64,000 nucleotides of DNA from Sphingomonas sp. Leaf20 (GCF_001421535.1 NZ_LMKN01000008.1:1020980-1084979), one strand, 5' to 3'; counted from the stretch's first letter, positions 35,074 through 43,641 are shown. Numbers and translations are program-made. The notes: generated from the letters alone by a model not told the origin.

Positions 35074-35644
35074 CGAGGCGCAGCTCTGGGCGCGCGTGAT
35101 GGCCACCGTGCGCCCGATCCGCGCGGTGCCGCTGCGGTCGGCCGTGCTTGCGCCACCAACGCCCGCTGCCGCACCCGCGAACGGGCCGGCACGCAAGGTG
35201 AAACCGACCAAGGGCATTCGCATGCCGACCCAGGCTGCGGCCGTGGTTTCCGCTCCGGCCAAGACCGCGCCGCGGGGCCTCGCTCCGGCGAACACGCTCG
35301 ACGGCGGATGGGACAAGCGGCTGCTGCGCGGCGCCGTCAGTCCCGACAGTTCGATCGATCTTCACGGCCATACGCTGTCGTCGGCGCATGCGATCCTCGA
35401 TACCGGGCTGGCGCGTGCGATCGCGCGCGGCGACCGTGTGCTGTTGCTGGTGACGGGCAAGCCGCCGCGCCCCGAAAGTGAGCGACCGCACGCGCGCGGC
35501 GCGATCCGTGCCGCGGTGATCGACTGGCTGTCGATCTCGCGCCATGCGGGCGGTATCGTCGCGGTCCGCGGCGCGCATCCCCGCCACGGCGGCGCGGGCG
35601 CGCTTTACATCATCCTGCGCCGCAGTCGCGACGCGCTCGCCTGA
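35048..35644 (+). CDS. Smr/MutS2 domain protein
   Basis: The 198-residue protein has a disordered, Ala/Pro/Lys-rich N-terminal half and a C-terminal Smr domain (about 95-195) with the DLHGHT motif (SIDLHGHTLSSAHAIL), GDRVLLLVTGK and RGAHPRHGGAGALYIILRR. Smr domains are nucleases acting on branched DNA or on mRNA on stalled ribosomes. The start lies inside mltA (26-base overlap), so translation is probably coupled. This tim44-mltA-smr order is conserved in alphaproteobacteria as I recall. Confidence 0.9.
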   Translation: MTGRPLNADEAQLWARVMATVRPIRAVPLRSAVLAPPTPAAAPANGPARKVKPTKGIRMPTQAAAVVSAPAKTAPRGLAPANTLDGGWDKRLLRGAVSPDSSIDLHGHTLSSAHAILDTGLARAIARGDRVLLLVTGKPPRPESERPHARGAIRAAVIDWLSISRHAGGIVAVRGAHPRHGGAGALYIILRRSRDALA

Positions 35645-36014
35645 AGAGCCTGCCGCGGTCGCGTGCCCGGGCGGGCTCGCTCTCAATCCATGCCGACGCG
35701 GCCAATATCCGCTGACGCTGTCGCAGGCGATCTCGCGATCCCTCGACCGGCGGGGCCGGTGGCGCCATGTGCAATAACTCGACAAACCGGTTCTGGTGAT
35801 ACTGAAACGGGAATGACTTCGATAAATCCCCTGTTTGCGAACCAGTCAACTCTGTAATTACGTTTCGTTAATCACGGCCTGCCAAATCGAAGCTCAACCA
35901 CGGTTGCTGAACAGATGTTTGCCGACAGCAGCGATTGGGCGGAGAATGGCAGTGACTTTATTGGTGTCTGGCGTTGAAACCGGTCTGGGTTCTATTAAGA
36001 ACCGGATCATCACT
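35645..36014. other. Gene-free leader of the fimbrial operon
   Basis: No gene is seen in these 370 bases. They are more A/T-rich than the surroundings, especially 35770-35890 (AATTACGTTTCGTTAATC near 35856). Close to the pilin start is an inverted repeat GGTTCT-ATTA-AGAACC (35988-36003), ending 11 bases before the ATG. Confidence 0.5.
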
Positions 36015-36587
36015 ATGGTTCGTGGCTGCTTTTTGCCAGAGACGTCGAGACGACTGGGTCTGGCGGTGTGTTCTGTCGCCCCCGTCCTGCTGGCCTCGCC
36101 GGCCTTGGCGTCGACGCAGGGCACGCTGGGCGCGACGTCGACGGGCAGCGTGCAGATCACGGTCTCGGTTCCAAGCCGCGTGCAGATCACCGGGCTTACC
36201 GACATCACACTCGCCAATGTCGACCCCGGCGCGGAAGCCCGGAAGCCGCAGGATACGTGCGTATGGAGCAATACCGCGACCAAGGGCTATACGATCACCG
36301 CGACCGGCAGCGGCACCGGGGGGGCGTTCACGCTGGCGTCGGGCGCGCTGACGCCCGTCACCTATGCGGTGGCGTGGAGCCAGCAATCGGGTCAGACGAC
36401 GGGCACTGCGCTCGTCCCCGCGACCGCGTCGGCGGGCTTCGTGTCGACCGCGGTCCTGCCCGGTTGCGCGACGGCACCAACGACGACGTCGTCGCTCGTC
36501 GTGTCGATCGCGCCGGCCCAGCTCCAGGCGATGGCATCGCTGACCAGCTATACCGGTACGCTGACGCTGCTCGTCAACCCGCTCTGA
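36015..36587 (+). CDS. Pilin-like secreted protein of a chaperone-usher operon
   Basis: The 190-residue protein starts at ATG 36015 with a signal peptide (about 1-32, ending SPALA/S). The mature part is Thr/Ser/Gly-rich beta sequence with two Cys (in QDTCVWSN and LPGCATAP) that could form one disulphide, and it ends with YTGTLTLLVNPL, a typical alternating beta-strand pilin C-terminus that would pair with a chaperone. It is related in pattern to the next gene. The four genes 36.0-40.4 kb form one operon. No assembly role is proven. Confidence 0.7.
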   Translation: MVRGCFLPETSRRLGLAVCSVAPVLLASPALASTQGTLGATSTGSVQITVSVPSRVQITGLTDITLANVDPGAEARKPQDTCVWSNTATKGYTITATGSGTGGAFTLASGALTPVTYAVAWSQQSGQTTGTALVPATASAGFVSTAVLPGCATAPTTTSSLVVSIAPAQLQAMASLTSYTGTLTLLVNPL

Positions 36588-36610
36588 CCGGCTGAGCGGC
36601 GCGCAGCGCG

Positions 36611-37099
36611 ATGCGGGTTCTGCCGACGCTGCTGACCGGGATCGCGCTCGCGCTGTCGCCCTGCCTGCTTCAGCGCGCATGGGCGCAGCAGGTGCAGATC
36701 ACCAGGCTCGCCGACTTCAGCTTCGGTGTGCTGGCGACGACAGCGGGTGACGTGACGCAGAGCAGGAACGTCTGCGTCTCGGCCACATCGCTCGGGGGCG
36801 GCTACAGCATCCGAGCGATCGGCAGCGGCGGCGGTGGCGCCTTCACGCTCGCAGGGGCCGGCGCGCCGATGGCGTACGACGTGCAATGGGCGGCGCGTCC
36901 GAATCAGTCGAATGGCCTTGCCCTCCAGCCCGGGACCACGCGGGGCGGTCTCGTCTCGACGGGATTGGGGCTCAATCTCGGGTGCGTGCTTGGTAACGAC
37001 TCGGCAAGCCTGATCATCGCGCTCCGCGCAGCCGATCTCAGCGCGGCGACCGCGGGTGCGTATACGGGTACGCTCACGTTGCTCGTCGCTGCAGAATAG
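36611..37099 (+). CDS. Second pilin-like secreted protein
   Basis: This is a 162-residue paralogue of the preceding gene: a signal peptide (about 1-25, ending AWAQ), then beta-rich sequence with RNVCVSA and LGCVLGND supplying two Cys, and the same C-terminal pattern YTGTLTLLVAAE. It starts 23 bases after the first pilin and stops 13 bases before the usher. It probably represents a minor or alternative subunit; which of the two is the major one cannot be told. Confidence 0.7.
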   Translation: MRVLPTLLTGIALALSPCLLQRAWAQQVQITRLADFSFGVLATTAGDVTQSRNVCVSATSLGGGYSIRAIGSGGGGAFTLAGAGAPMAYDVQWAARPNQSNGLALQPGTTRGGLVSTGLGLNLGCVLGNDSASLIIALRAADLSAATAGAYTGTLTLLVAAE

Positions 37100-37112
37100 C
37101 GGCGGATCGGCG

Positions 37113-39671
37113 ATGTCTGGATCCGGGCTCCGGCTCGACAGGCTGGCGGTGCCGCTGCTGCTCGCCGGCACGATCGCGCCGATCGTCGCGCTCGCGCAGG
37201 ACGGCACCGGCAAGACGGGTGTCGTCGTCGGTCAGCCAGCGGGCTTCGATCAGCTCGCGAGCGTTCAGCAGGCGGTGGTCGACGTGCAGATCGGCGGCCG
37301 GATCGTCGGACAGGCGCAGATCATCCACGCGGCCGGGCGATTGACCTTCGTCGATGTCGATGCGGTGATCGCGTTGATCCCGGACTTGCGCGATCCCGCC
37401 GCGATCCGCGTCGTCCTGGGCGCGCCCGAGCTCGATGCGCATGCCGAGCTCGTCTGTGCGGCCGACGCGGTCCCGGCGGCATGTGCGACGCTGCAACCGG
37501 CTATCGCGGGCGTGGTCTTCGACGAGCCGCGGTTCCGCGTTGATATCGTCGTCAATCCGTCGGCCCTGTCCGTCCATGCCGCTGCCGAGCGCCACTATCT
37601 GCCGCTGCCTTCCGCCGGGCTGTCGCTGGTCGATCAGTTTGGCGGGACGATCGCGGGGAGCGGCGGTACTGCCGAGATCGCGCTGAACAATCGTGCGATC
37701 CTCGGCTACCGCAACGCGCGGCTGCGCAACGAGATGTTCTATTCGTCGCGCTTCGGTCTGGTCGTCGATACGCTTGCCGCCGAACTCGACAAGCCCGGCG
37801 TCCGCTATGCCGCCGGGGCGCTATGGGCGCCGGGTATAGATCTCACCGGCCGCCGCAAGATCGTCGGTGCGGGTGTGCAGAGCCAGCAGGATACGCGGCT
37901 CGACCGCATGCTGATCGCGGGAAGTCCGCTGGTCGTGTCGCTCGCAGTACGCTCGCGCGTCGACATCCTGCGCGAGGGGCGGCTGGTGTCGTCGCGGACC
38001 TATGACGCGGGAAACCACGCGCTCGACAGCTCGAGCCTGCCCGACGGCGCGTATGAGGTGATCCTGCGCATCCAGGAAGCGGGCGGCGCTGTTCGCGACG
38101 AGCGGCGTTTCTTTACCAAGGACGCCGCGATCGCGGCGGTCGGCGAGCCGATCTTCTTCGCCTATGCGGGGCTGCTCGCGAACGACCGCCGGGGGACGCC
38201 GGTCGCGGTGTCGCGGACGCCGTTCTACGAGGCGGGCGTGGCGCGCCGTCTGTCGCCGCATGTCGCGGTCGATGCCACGCTGCTGGGGACCGACCGCACC
38301 GCGATGCTCGAGCTGGGCGGCTATTGGCTGGGCGAACGCGCGCAGATCCGCGGTGCGGCGCTTGCCTCGGTCCGCGGCGATGCCGGTCTGCTCGTCCAGA
38401 TTTCCTCGCCGGGATCCGCGAGGCTGAACTACACGCTCGACGCGCGGCGCGTGTGGAGCCGGGGCGACCGGCCGCTAATCCCGCTCGGCGACCTGTCGCG
38501 CGGCTATGATGTCGGCACGATCGACAGCGTCCGCGGGCTTGGCGCGGGATCGTTTGTCCAGGTCTACGGCACGCTCAGCTATACGCTGCGCCCCGGCCAG
38601 ATCGGCGTCACCGGCTTCTACCGCGACGACGCCCGCGCCAGTCGCAGCTATGGGATCGGCCCCACGCTCTACATGCCGCTCATCGAGCGCGGCGGGCTGC
38701 AGGTCAGTCTGCGCGGTGACATGACATTGTCCAATCGCGGCCGTTCGGCGTTTTTCGGGCTCAGCCTCCAACGGGTGCGCGGGGCGTCGTCGACCTATGC
38801 CAATGCCGGCATACGCACGATATCGGGCGCGGGGGGCGGCGCGCGCGACGACGGCGGTTCGCGTCTCGGTGGCGGGACCGCGCTGGTCGGCGGGATCGGC
38901 GGTGCATGGCAGCGGGATGGCGTACTCGGCGGTAACGTCGCGCTGTCGGGTGGGCTCGAGCGCGAGGTCTATGGTGCGCTGGCGCGGGGGCATGCGGATC
39001 TTCGAACGCGCGCAGCGACGGTGTCCGCCGATCTCGCGCAGCCGGTCGGCGAGCGCAACGGCGCCACGCAATATGCGCTCGGCTTCCAGACGACGGCGGC
39101 CCTTAGCGGGCAGGGTCTCGCATTCGAGGGGCGCGAACGCAGCGACAGCGTGATCCTCGTCGGGGTCGAGGGTGCCGGCCTCGATCCCAGTGCAACGTTC
39201 GAGCTGTTGATCGACGGCACGGTGCGGGGCGTCGTTCGCGCGGGGCGCACCGCGTCGGTGCCGGTGCCGGCCTATCGCCGCTATGCGGTGCGGATCCGGT
39301 CGACGGGCGCCGATCTGGTTCATGTCGACGGCGGCGCGCGCGACGTCAGCGTGTATCCCGGCACCGTCGCGCGCGCGTCTTGGACGGCGTACCCCGTCGT
39401 CGCGATGTTCGGCCGGATCGTCCATGCCGACGGCACGCCGATCGCGAACGCCGCGGTCGATGCGGGCGACGCGATCGGAACGACCGACGAGAATGGCTAT
39501 TTCCAGATCGAGGCCGGCGTGCGGACAACGCTCAAGGTGCAGACGGCGGATGGCGGGCAATGCCGCCTGCCGGTCGCGGCGACGCCGGGCGCGGAGGGCT
39601 ATGCGGCGATCGGTACGCTGATCTGCGTGCGCGCATTTTCATCGAGGCAGATGGCGGATTCGACGCCGTGA
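37113..39671 (+). CDS. Outer-membrane fimbrial usher
   Basis: The 852-residue protein has a signal peptide (about 1-28) and beta-barrel sequence with repeated alternating strands. An N-terminal periplasmic part, a middle plug-like segment (DILREGRLVSSRTYDAGNHAL with DGAYEVILRIQEAGG) and C-terminal beta-sandwich domains (VVAMFGRIVHADGTPIANAAV) match ushers, nearest in pattern to the TcfC/CS1 (alpha) type. It would form the pore that exports and polymerises pilins delivered by the chaperone. Its place between pilins and chaperone supports this. Assignment to a usher class is tentative. Confidence 0.8.
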   Translation: MSGSGLRLDRLAVPLLLAGTIAPIVALAQDGTGKTGVVVGQPAGFDQLASVQQAVVDVQIGGRIVGQAQIIHAAGRLTFVDVDAVIALIPDLRDPAAIRVVLGAPELDAHAELVCAADAVPAACATLQPAIAGVVFDEPRFRVDIVVNPSALSVHAAAERHYLPLPSAGLSLVDQFGGTIAGSGGTAEIALNNRAILGYRNARLRNEMFYSSRFGLVVDTLAAELDKPGVRYAAGALWAPGIDLTGRRKIVGAGVQSQQDTRLDRMLIAGSPLVVSLAVRSRVDILREGRLVSSRTYDAGNHALDSSSLPDGAYEVILRIQEAGGAVRDERRFFTKDAAIAAVGEPIFFAYAGLLANDRRGTPVAVSRTPFYEAGVARRLSPHVAVDATLLGTDRTAMLELGGYWLGERAQIRGAALASVRGDAGLLVQISSPGSARLNYTLDARRVWSRGDRPLIPLGDLSRGYDVGTIDSVRGLGAGSFVQVYGTLSYTLRPGQIGVTGFYRDDARASRSYGIGPTLYMPLIERGGLQVSLRGDMTLSNRGRSAFFGLSLQRVRGASSTYANAGIRTISGAGGGARDDGGSRLGGGTALVGGIGGAWQRDGVLGGNVALSGGLEREVYGALARGHADLRTRAATVSADLAQPVGERNGATQYALGFQTTAALSGQGLAFEGRERSDSVILVGVEGAGLDPSATFELLIDGTVRGVVRAGRTASVPVPAYRRYAVRIRSTGADLVHVDGGARDVSVYPGTVARASWTAYPVVAMFGRIVHADGTPIANAAVDAGDAIGTTDENGYFQIEAGVRTTLKVQTADGGQCRLPVAATPGAEGYAAIGTLICVRAFSSRQMADSTP

Positions 39672-39688
39672 CGAAGGAGGACGGGCAT

Positions 39689-40369
39689 ATGATGCGATGG
39701 ATTGCGGCGCTGGCGTTCGCGACGCTGTTGGGGGCGACGCCGGCACAAGCGGACCTCGTGCTGAGCCAGGTCGTCGTCGATCTCGCAGCCAGCGGCCCGC
39801 CACGCGCCGACATCGAGGCGTGGAACACGGGGGCCGAGCGGATGTACGTCGTCGCCGAGCCGGCCGAGATCGTCGATCCCGGCACGCCGCGCGAACGCCG
39901 CGTTGCCAGCGTCGATCCCGCAGCGAGTGGCCTGCTGGTCACGCCGCAGAAGCTGATCCTCGAGCCCGGCGAGCGGCGTCTGCTGCGTATCGCGGTGATC
40001 GGTGCGCGGCGCGCGCGCGACCGGATCTACCGCGTCACCGTCAAACCGGTCGCGGGCGAGATTTCCGCGGCGGGGTCGGCGCTGAAGCTGCTCGTCGGCT
40101 ATGACGTGCTCGTGATCGTCCGCCCGCCGGTGCTCGCCGGCACGATCACCGCCACCCGCGCCGCAACCGCGCTCGTGCTGGCGAACACCGGCAGCACCAA
40201 TGTCGAGCTCTACGAAGGGCGCCAGTGCGATGCGGCGGGCAAGGATTGCCGCACGCTCCCGCCGCGCCGCCTCTATGCGGGTGCGGACTGGACGCAGACG
40301 ATCGATCCGGACCGTCCCGTCGACTACCGGGTCAAGACGGGGACCTCGGTCGAAACCCGCCGCTTTTGA
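39689..40369 (+). CDS. Periplasmic pilus-assembly chaperone
   Basis: The 226-residue protein starts at ATG 39689, with GAAGGAGG nine bases upstream. A signal peptide (about 1-19, ending AQA/D) precedes a two-domain immunoglobulin fold: VVVDLAASGPPRADIEAWNTG and the basic anchor strand LVTPQKLILEPGERRLLRIAVI in domain 1, then a shorter domain 2 ending RRLYAGADWTQTIDPDRPVDYRV. This is the PapD-like layout, close to the alpha type. It carries pilins to the usher encoded just upstream. Confidence 0.82.
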   Translation: MMRWIAALAFATLLGATPAQADLVLSQVVVDLAASGPPRADIEAWNTGAERMYVVAEPAEIVDPGTPRERRVASVDPAASGLLVTPQKLILEPGERRLLRIAVIGARRARDRIYRVTVKPVAGEISAAGSALKLLVGYDVLVIVRPPVLAGTITATRAATALVLANTGSTNVELYEGRQCDAAGKDCRTLPPRRLYAGADWTQTIDPDRPVDYRVKTGTSVETRRF

Positions 40370-40548
40370 GCGCCTTGTTTGGTTAACGTCCCGGCCCGAC
40401 CGAGTCCGCACGGCGCTCGCGGGTCTGCTGATCGGCGCCCGGCCGGCGCGCGTTTCCCGCCGCAGGATCTGCACGTCTCGACTAATATCGATTGTCAGTC
40501 CGACAGACCCCGCGCTGGGTGCGCAAATCCATCTTGGAGGTTCAAGCT

Positions 40549-40860
40549 ATGCGTACAAGTTTCCCTAAATATTCGGCAGTTGCGATGATCTTGGTCGGAT
40601 CGGTCGGGCTCGGCGGATGCGCCACCAAGGGCTTCGTCAGGGAGCAGATCGCGACCGTGAACACGCGGATCGACGGGATGGACGGCCGGCTTCGGACCGT
40701 CGAGGGAACGTCGGGTCAGGCGCTCACGCAGGCGCAGGCGGCTGCCGGTCAGGCGCAGCAGAACGCGCAGCGCATCGATCAGATCAACGGCCGCGTCGAT
40801 GGCCTCGACCAGCAGATGCAGCAGCAGCAGCAGCGTCAGCAGCGCCGGCCCCGCGGCTAA
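40549..40860 (+). CDS. Small coiled-coil lipoprotein
   Basis: The 103-residue protein starts at ATG 40549 behind TTGGAGG. Its signal ends in a lipobox (SVGLGGC, Cys near 24), so it is predicted to be lipidated. The mature part has heptad-type spacing of hydrophobic residues (VNTRIDGMDGRLRTVEGT and IDQINGRVDGLDQQ) and a Gln-rich, basic tail (RQQRRPRG). This resembles a Braun-type lipoprotein in length and coiled-coil form, but it lacks a C-terminal Lys for linkage to peptidoglycan. An L,D-transpeptidase gene follows 17 bases downstream. Confidence 0.7.
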   Translation: MRTSFPKYSAVAMILVGSVGLGGCATKGFVREQIATVNTRIDGMDGRLRTVEGTSGQALTQAQAAAGQAQQNAQRIDQINGRVDGLDQQMQQQQQRQQRRPRG

Positions 40861-40877
40861 GACCCGGCCCCGCACGC

Positions 40878-41702
40878 GTGTTCCGGACGACGGCGACAGC
40901 GCCTTTCCATGACGCCCGCCGTCTCGGCATCGCCGCCAGCGCCGTTCTCGCGCTGCTGGCGGCGCAGCCCGTGACCGCTGCGCCGGTACCGGCGAAGGGT
41001 GTCGAGCGGCGGGCGCGCAAGGCAATGCCCAAACCGCGTGCGGAACCGCTTGCCATCGAGCAGGCGGCGCTGGCGGACGCTCCCATGCCCTCGGAGGCGA
41101 CCAATCGTCTCGTCGCCTGGGTCGCCGCCGCGAAGGACAATCGCGGCATGCCCTATATCGTGATCGACAAGCAGAATGCGTTGCTTCTGCTGTTCGGTGG
41201 CGATGGGAAGGCGCTGGGGCAGACACCCGTGCTGCTCGGTCTGGGCATCGGCGACGATTCGTCGCCCGGCGTCGGCGCGAAGAGCCTTGCCGAGATCGGC
41301 CCGGCCGAACGGACGACCCCGGCAGGGCGCTTCATCGCCAAGTTCGGTCGCGCGTTCGGCAACCAGCGCGTGCTGTGGGTCGATTATGCCAACTCGGTCG
41401 CGCTGCATGCGGTGATCACGACGAACAAGAAAGAGCGCCGGGTCGCGCGGCTGCTGTCGCCGACGCCCGACGACAATCGCGTCACGTTCGGCTGCATCAA
41501 CGTCGGTACCAGTTTCTATACCAAGACGCTCCGCCCGCTGTTTCAGAAAAAGGGCGGGATCGTCTACGTCCTCCCCGACTCGCGGCCGGTCGACGAGGTG
41601 TTTCCCCGCCTGCGGCTGCTGCCGTACATACCGCCGGCCGGACCGCTCGCCAAAGCGCCGGTCGAGGCGGATCGACGGGCGGGTTCGGAAGGACGATCAT
41701 GA
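40878..41702 (+). CDS. L,D-transpeptidase family protein (divergent catalytic motif)
   Basis: The 274-residue protein most likely starts at GTG 40878, giving a signal peptide that ends QPVTA/A near residue 34. The catalytic domain (about 90-240) has VIDKQNALLLLF at the start, an early His in ALHAVITTN and the nucleophilic Cys in RVTFGCINV. In typical YkuD enzymes the motif reads HX14-17[S/T]HGChN; here the second His is Phe and the gap is about ten residues longer. Relatives with YGCINV are known, so it may still act on peptidoglycan. Its stop overlaps the next start by ATGA. Confidence 0.75.
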   Translation: MFRTTATAPFHDARRLGIAASAVLALLAAQPVTAAPVPAKGVERRARKAMPKPRAEPLAIEQAALADAPMPSEATNRLVAWVAAAKDNRGMPYIVIDKQNALLLLFGGDGKALGQTPVLLGLGIGDDSSPGVGAKSLAEIGPAERTTPAGRFIAKFGRAFGNQRVLWVDYANSVALHAVITTNKKERRVARLLSPTPDDNRVTFGCINVGTSFYTKTLRPLFQKKGGIVYVLPDSRPVDEVFPRLRLLPYIPPAGPLAKAPVEADRRAGSEGRS

Positions 41703-42052
41703 TCCTGTTGACGCTGGCCGCGCTGCTCATGGCCGACCCGCCGGCGCGGGGCACTCCGTCGCCCGGCGATGCGGTGGTCGTCAGTGCGCTCACCACTGAA
41801 CAGCTCGTCGCGCAGTGTCGGGGCAAGGACGCCGATCCGACGCCCGATTTCTGCACGGGCTACATCCTCGGGGCGTTCGATACGCTGTCGCGGTCCCGCC
41901 AGATCTGCCCGTCATCGACGCGCGCCACGACGGTCAAGGTTCTCGCGATCGTCCGCAAATATCTGCGCACGCGCGGGAAGACGGCGACCGGCGCACCCGC
42001 GTTCGTCGTCCGCGACGCCCTGCAGCGCGCATATCCCTGCAAACGCAAGTAA
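41699..42052 (+). CDS. Rap1a/Tai-like small secreted protein
   Basis: The 117-residue protein has a hydrophobic N-terminus (signal-like, MILLTLAALLMA) and four Cys, in QLVAQCRG, DFCTGYILGAFD, RQICPSS and RAYPC. The order of the motifs, ending in FVVRDALQRAYPC, matches the Rap1a/Tai family, known as immunity proteins against type VI amidase effectors, but also found widely without such effectors. No type VI genes lie here. It overlaps the L,D-transpeptidase stop by ATGA, so the two are translationally coupled. Confidence 0.7.
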   Translation: MILLTLAALLMADPPARGTPSPGDAVVVSALTTEQLVAQCRGKDADPTPDFCTGYILGAFDTLSRSRQICPSSTRATTVKVLAIVRKYLRTRGKTATGAPAFVVRDALQRAYPCKRK

Positions 42053-42085
42053 CCGGGTGCGCGGCGCGGGGCCGACGTCACGCCA

Positions 42086-42796
42086 CTAGTCGCTGATCGT
42101 CCAGCCCTGTTCGACATTGCGCCCGCGGATGCCGCGCTGCGCTGCGAGCTTTTCAGCATAGCTCGGGGCATTTGGTGTCGCTGCGCTCGCCGTGCGCTGG
42201 GCTATCGCGGGGACGCGGCGGTCCGGTGCGGGCAGGGGGCGCGACTGGACGACCGGCTCGGCTACAGGCTGCGCTACCGGCCTTGTCACGGGACGCGCCA
42301 CAGGCGAGGCTGCCGCGCCGTTCGCAGCGTCCGCGGGTGAAGCGGGGACAGGTGTTGCGATCATGGTCGCGAGGCTTGCGGGCCAACTGATACGCAGCCG
42401 CACCGATTGGCGTCGCGGGCTGCCCTTCGCGGATGTCGAGGTATAGCGGGCCTTGTCGATCGCGATCGCGCACGCCCTCACATCGAGCCGGGGCACGCCG
42501 CTTGATTCGACGACGCTGCACTGGTCGACCTTGCCCGTCGGATCGACGCCGAGTTGCAACAGTGTGTACGGCGGACCCGCTGCGGGCGCACGGGGCTTGA
42601 AGAAATTCGCCAGCGATTCGCAAAACGTCGGTTTGAAGTCCACCAGCCGCCCCCTGCGATCCCGGATCCTGCACGGGGCCGGCGGCGAAACCGGGGCGGC
42701 TGTGCCGGACGCGTCCGCACCGATCGGCTGTTGCGGCGGCGGCGACGGGATGGCGGCGGGGGCGGCCTGCACGAGCAGCATGGCGAGATGAAGCAT
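42086..42796 (-). CDS. TonB_C-like domain protein with Pro/Val-rich C-terminal tail
   Basis: The 236-residue protein begins with a short hydrophobic signal-like segment (MLHLAMLLVQAAPAA). Residues about 70-145 form a TonB C-terminal-like domain (YTLLQLGVDPTGKVDQCSVVESSG ... VRLRISWP). After it comes a repeated Pro/Val/Ala tail (VARPVTRPVAQPVAEPVVQ, about 165-190) and a charged end. In classical TonB the order is membrane helix, Pro-rich linker, C-terminal domain; here the domain precedes the tail. It stands alone between genes on the other strand and has no ExbB/ExbD partner nearby. Confidence 0.7.
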   Translation of the reverse strand: MLHLAMLLVQAAPAAIPSPPPQQPIGADASGTAAPVSPPAPCRIRDRRGRLVDFKPTFCESLANFFKPRAPAAGPPYTLLQLGVDPTGKVDQCSVVESSGVPRLDVRACAIAIDKARYTSTSAKGSPRRQSVRLRISWPASLATMIATPVPASPADAANGAAASPVARPVTRPVAQPVAEPVVQSRPLPAPDRRVPAIAQRTASAATPNAPSYAEKLAAQRGIRGRNVEQGWTISD

Positions 42797-43126
42797 CGTT
42801 CACGGATGCATCAGCGGGCTTAACATCCGGTTTCCGGCGCCAGGTTGCGGGCGACCGCAGTCTCGCGCTGCTGGGCAATCCCGCCCAGTTACCGTCGCCC
42901 CGGCGGAAGCGGACATCGGTCCAGCCCGGCGGGGCGTCCGTGCCCGGATGTTCGAAGACTCCTACACGGCTTGGAGGGACCAGGAGCCAGTGCGGCATGG
43001 TTTGATAGTCAGGGCCGACGTCCGAAGCTCCGCGAGTTTGTAAACGGGCGCTACAAGACGGCCCCGAGCAAAGCACTAAGACGGCCGGCCGCGATCATGA
43101 GGGTGACCCAGGAGACCGACTTCACG
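42797..43126. other. Gene-free stretch with a coding-like segment
   Basis: No gene is supported. On the minus strand, a segment starting with ATG at 42999 reads through about 55 codons with G/C-biased third positions before entering the TonB_C-like gene in another frame. It could be a gene remnant or chance. Confidence 0.35.
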
Positions 43127-43480
43127 TCAACCCGTGAAACCCTTTGGCGGCTCCGCTATGATGATCCTGTTGCCATCCTGATCAGAAATCTCGGCTATCG
43201 CGCCAAAACCACCCCGGCTGATCGGGTCGATATCGACACCGAGATCGGCAAGCCTGTCTCTTTCCCACGCAATGTCGGGGGTTACGATCGTAAGTACGGA
43301 CTGTCCGGCCTTATCGGCGTCGAGGATCAGTTGGATACCTGCCGTGCCGATGTTCCGCCACTGCGTCAGCGTGGGCATCGGATGGTCGTCAGCGGGTCGG
43401 GCGAGTAGCGTCGTATACCAATCTTCAGCGCGCGGCATGTCCGTTACACATGCCACCGCGTACAAGCCCTGGATCTTCAT
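43127..43480 (-). CDS. VOC (glyoxalase/bleomycin resistance) family protein
   Basis: The 117-residue protein shows a single VOC fold: a first beta-alpha-beta unit (LYAVACVTDMPRAEDWYTTLL), and a C-terminal unit with IAEISDQDGNRIIIAEPP, where Glu/Asp and the DxxGN turn are characteristic. Such proteins act as dimers on small molecules (isomerisation, thiol transfer or sequestration). Without its metal ligands confirmed, function is open. It stands alone downstream of the fucosidase locus. Confidence 0.85.
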   Translation of the reverse strand: MKIQGLYAVACVTDMPRAEDWYTTLLARPADDHPMPTLTQWRNIGTAGIQLILDADKAGQSVLTIVTPDIAWERDRLADLGVDIDPISRGGFGAIAEISDQDGNRIIIAEPPKGFTG

Positions 43481-43641
43481 CAGAAATCTCCGATCGGCCG
43501 CTTCAAGACGTGAGCTCCAAGTCGTAAACTATAAAGTTGCCGATGCGGCTCGCCACCAGGTAGACTACGTAAATCACGCACTTACTACTATGCTCTGTCG
43601 GGTAGATACCGACTGGCTCAAGTCCGATCCTGGTCCGAAAG

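Noticed and set aside
41699..42052. Type VI secretion immunity locus
   Set aside because: The Rap1a-like protein has no amidase effector or type VI genes nearby; the family is also found outside such systems.
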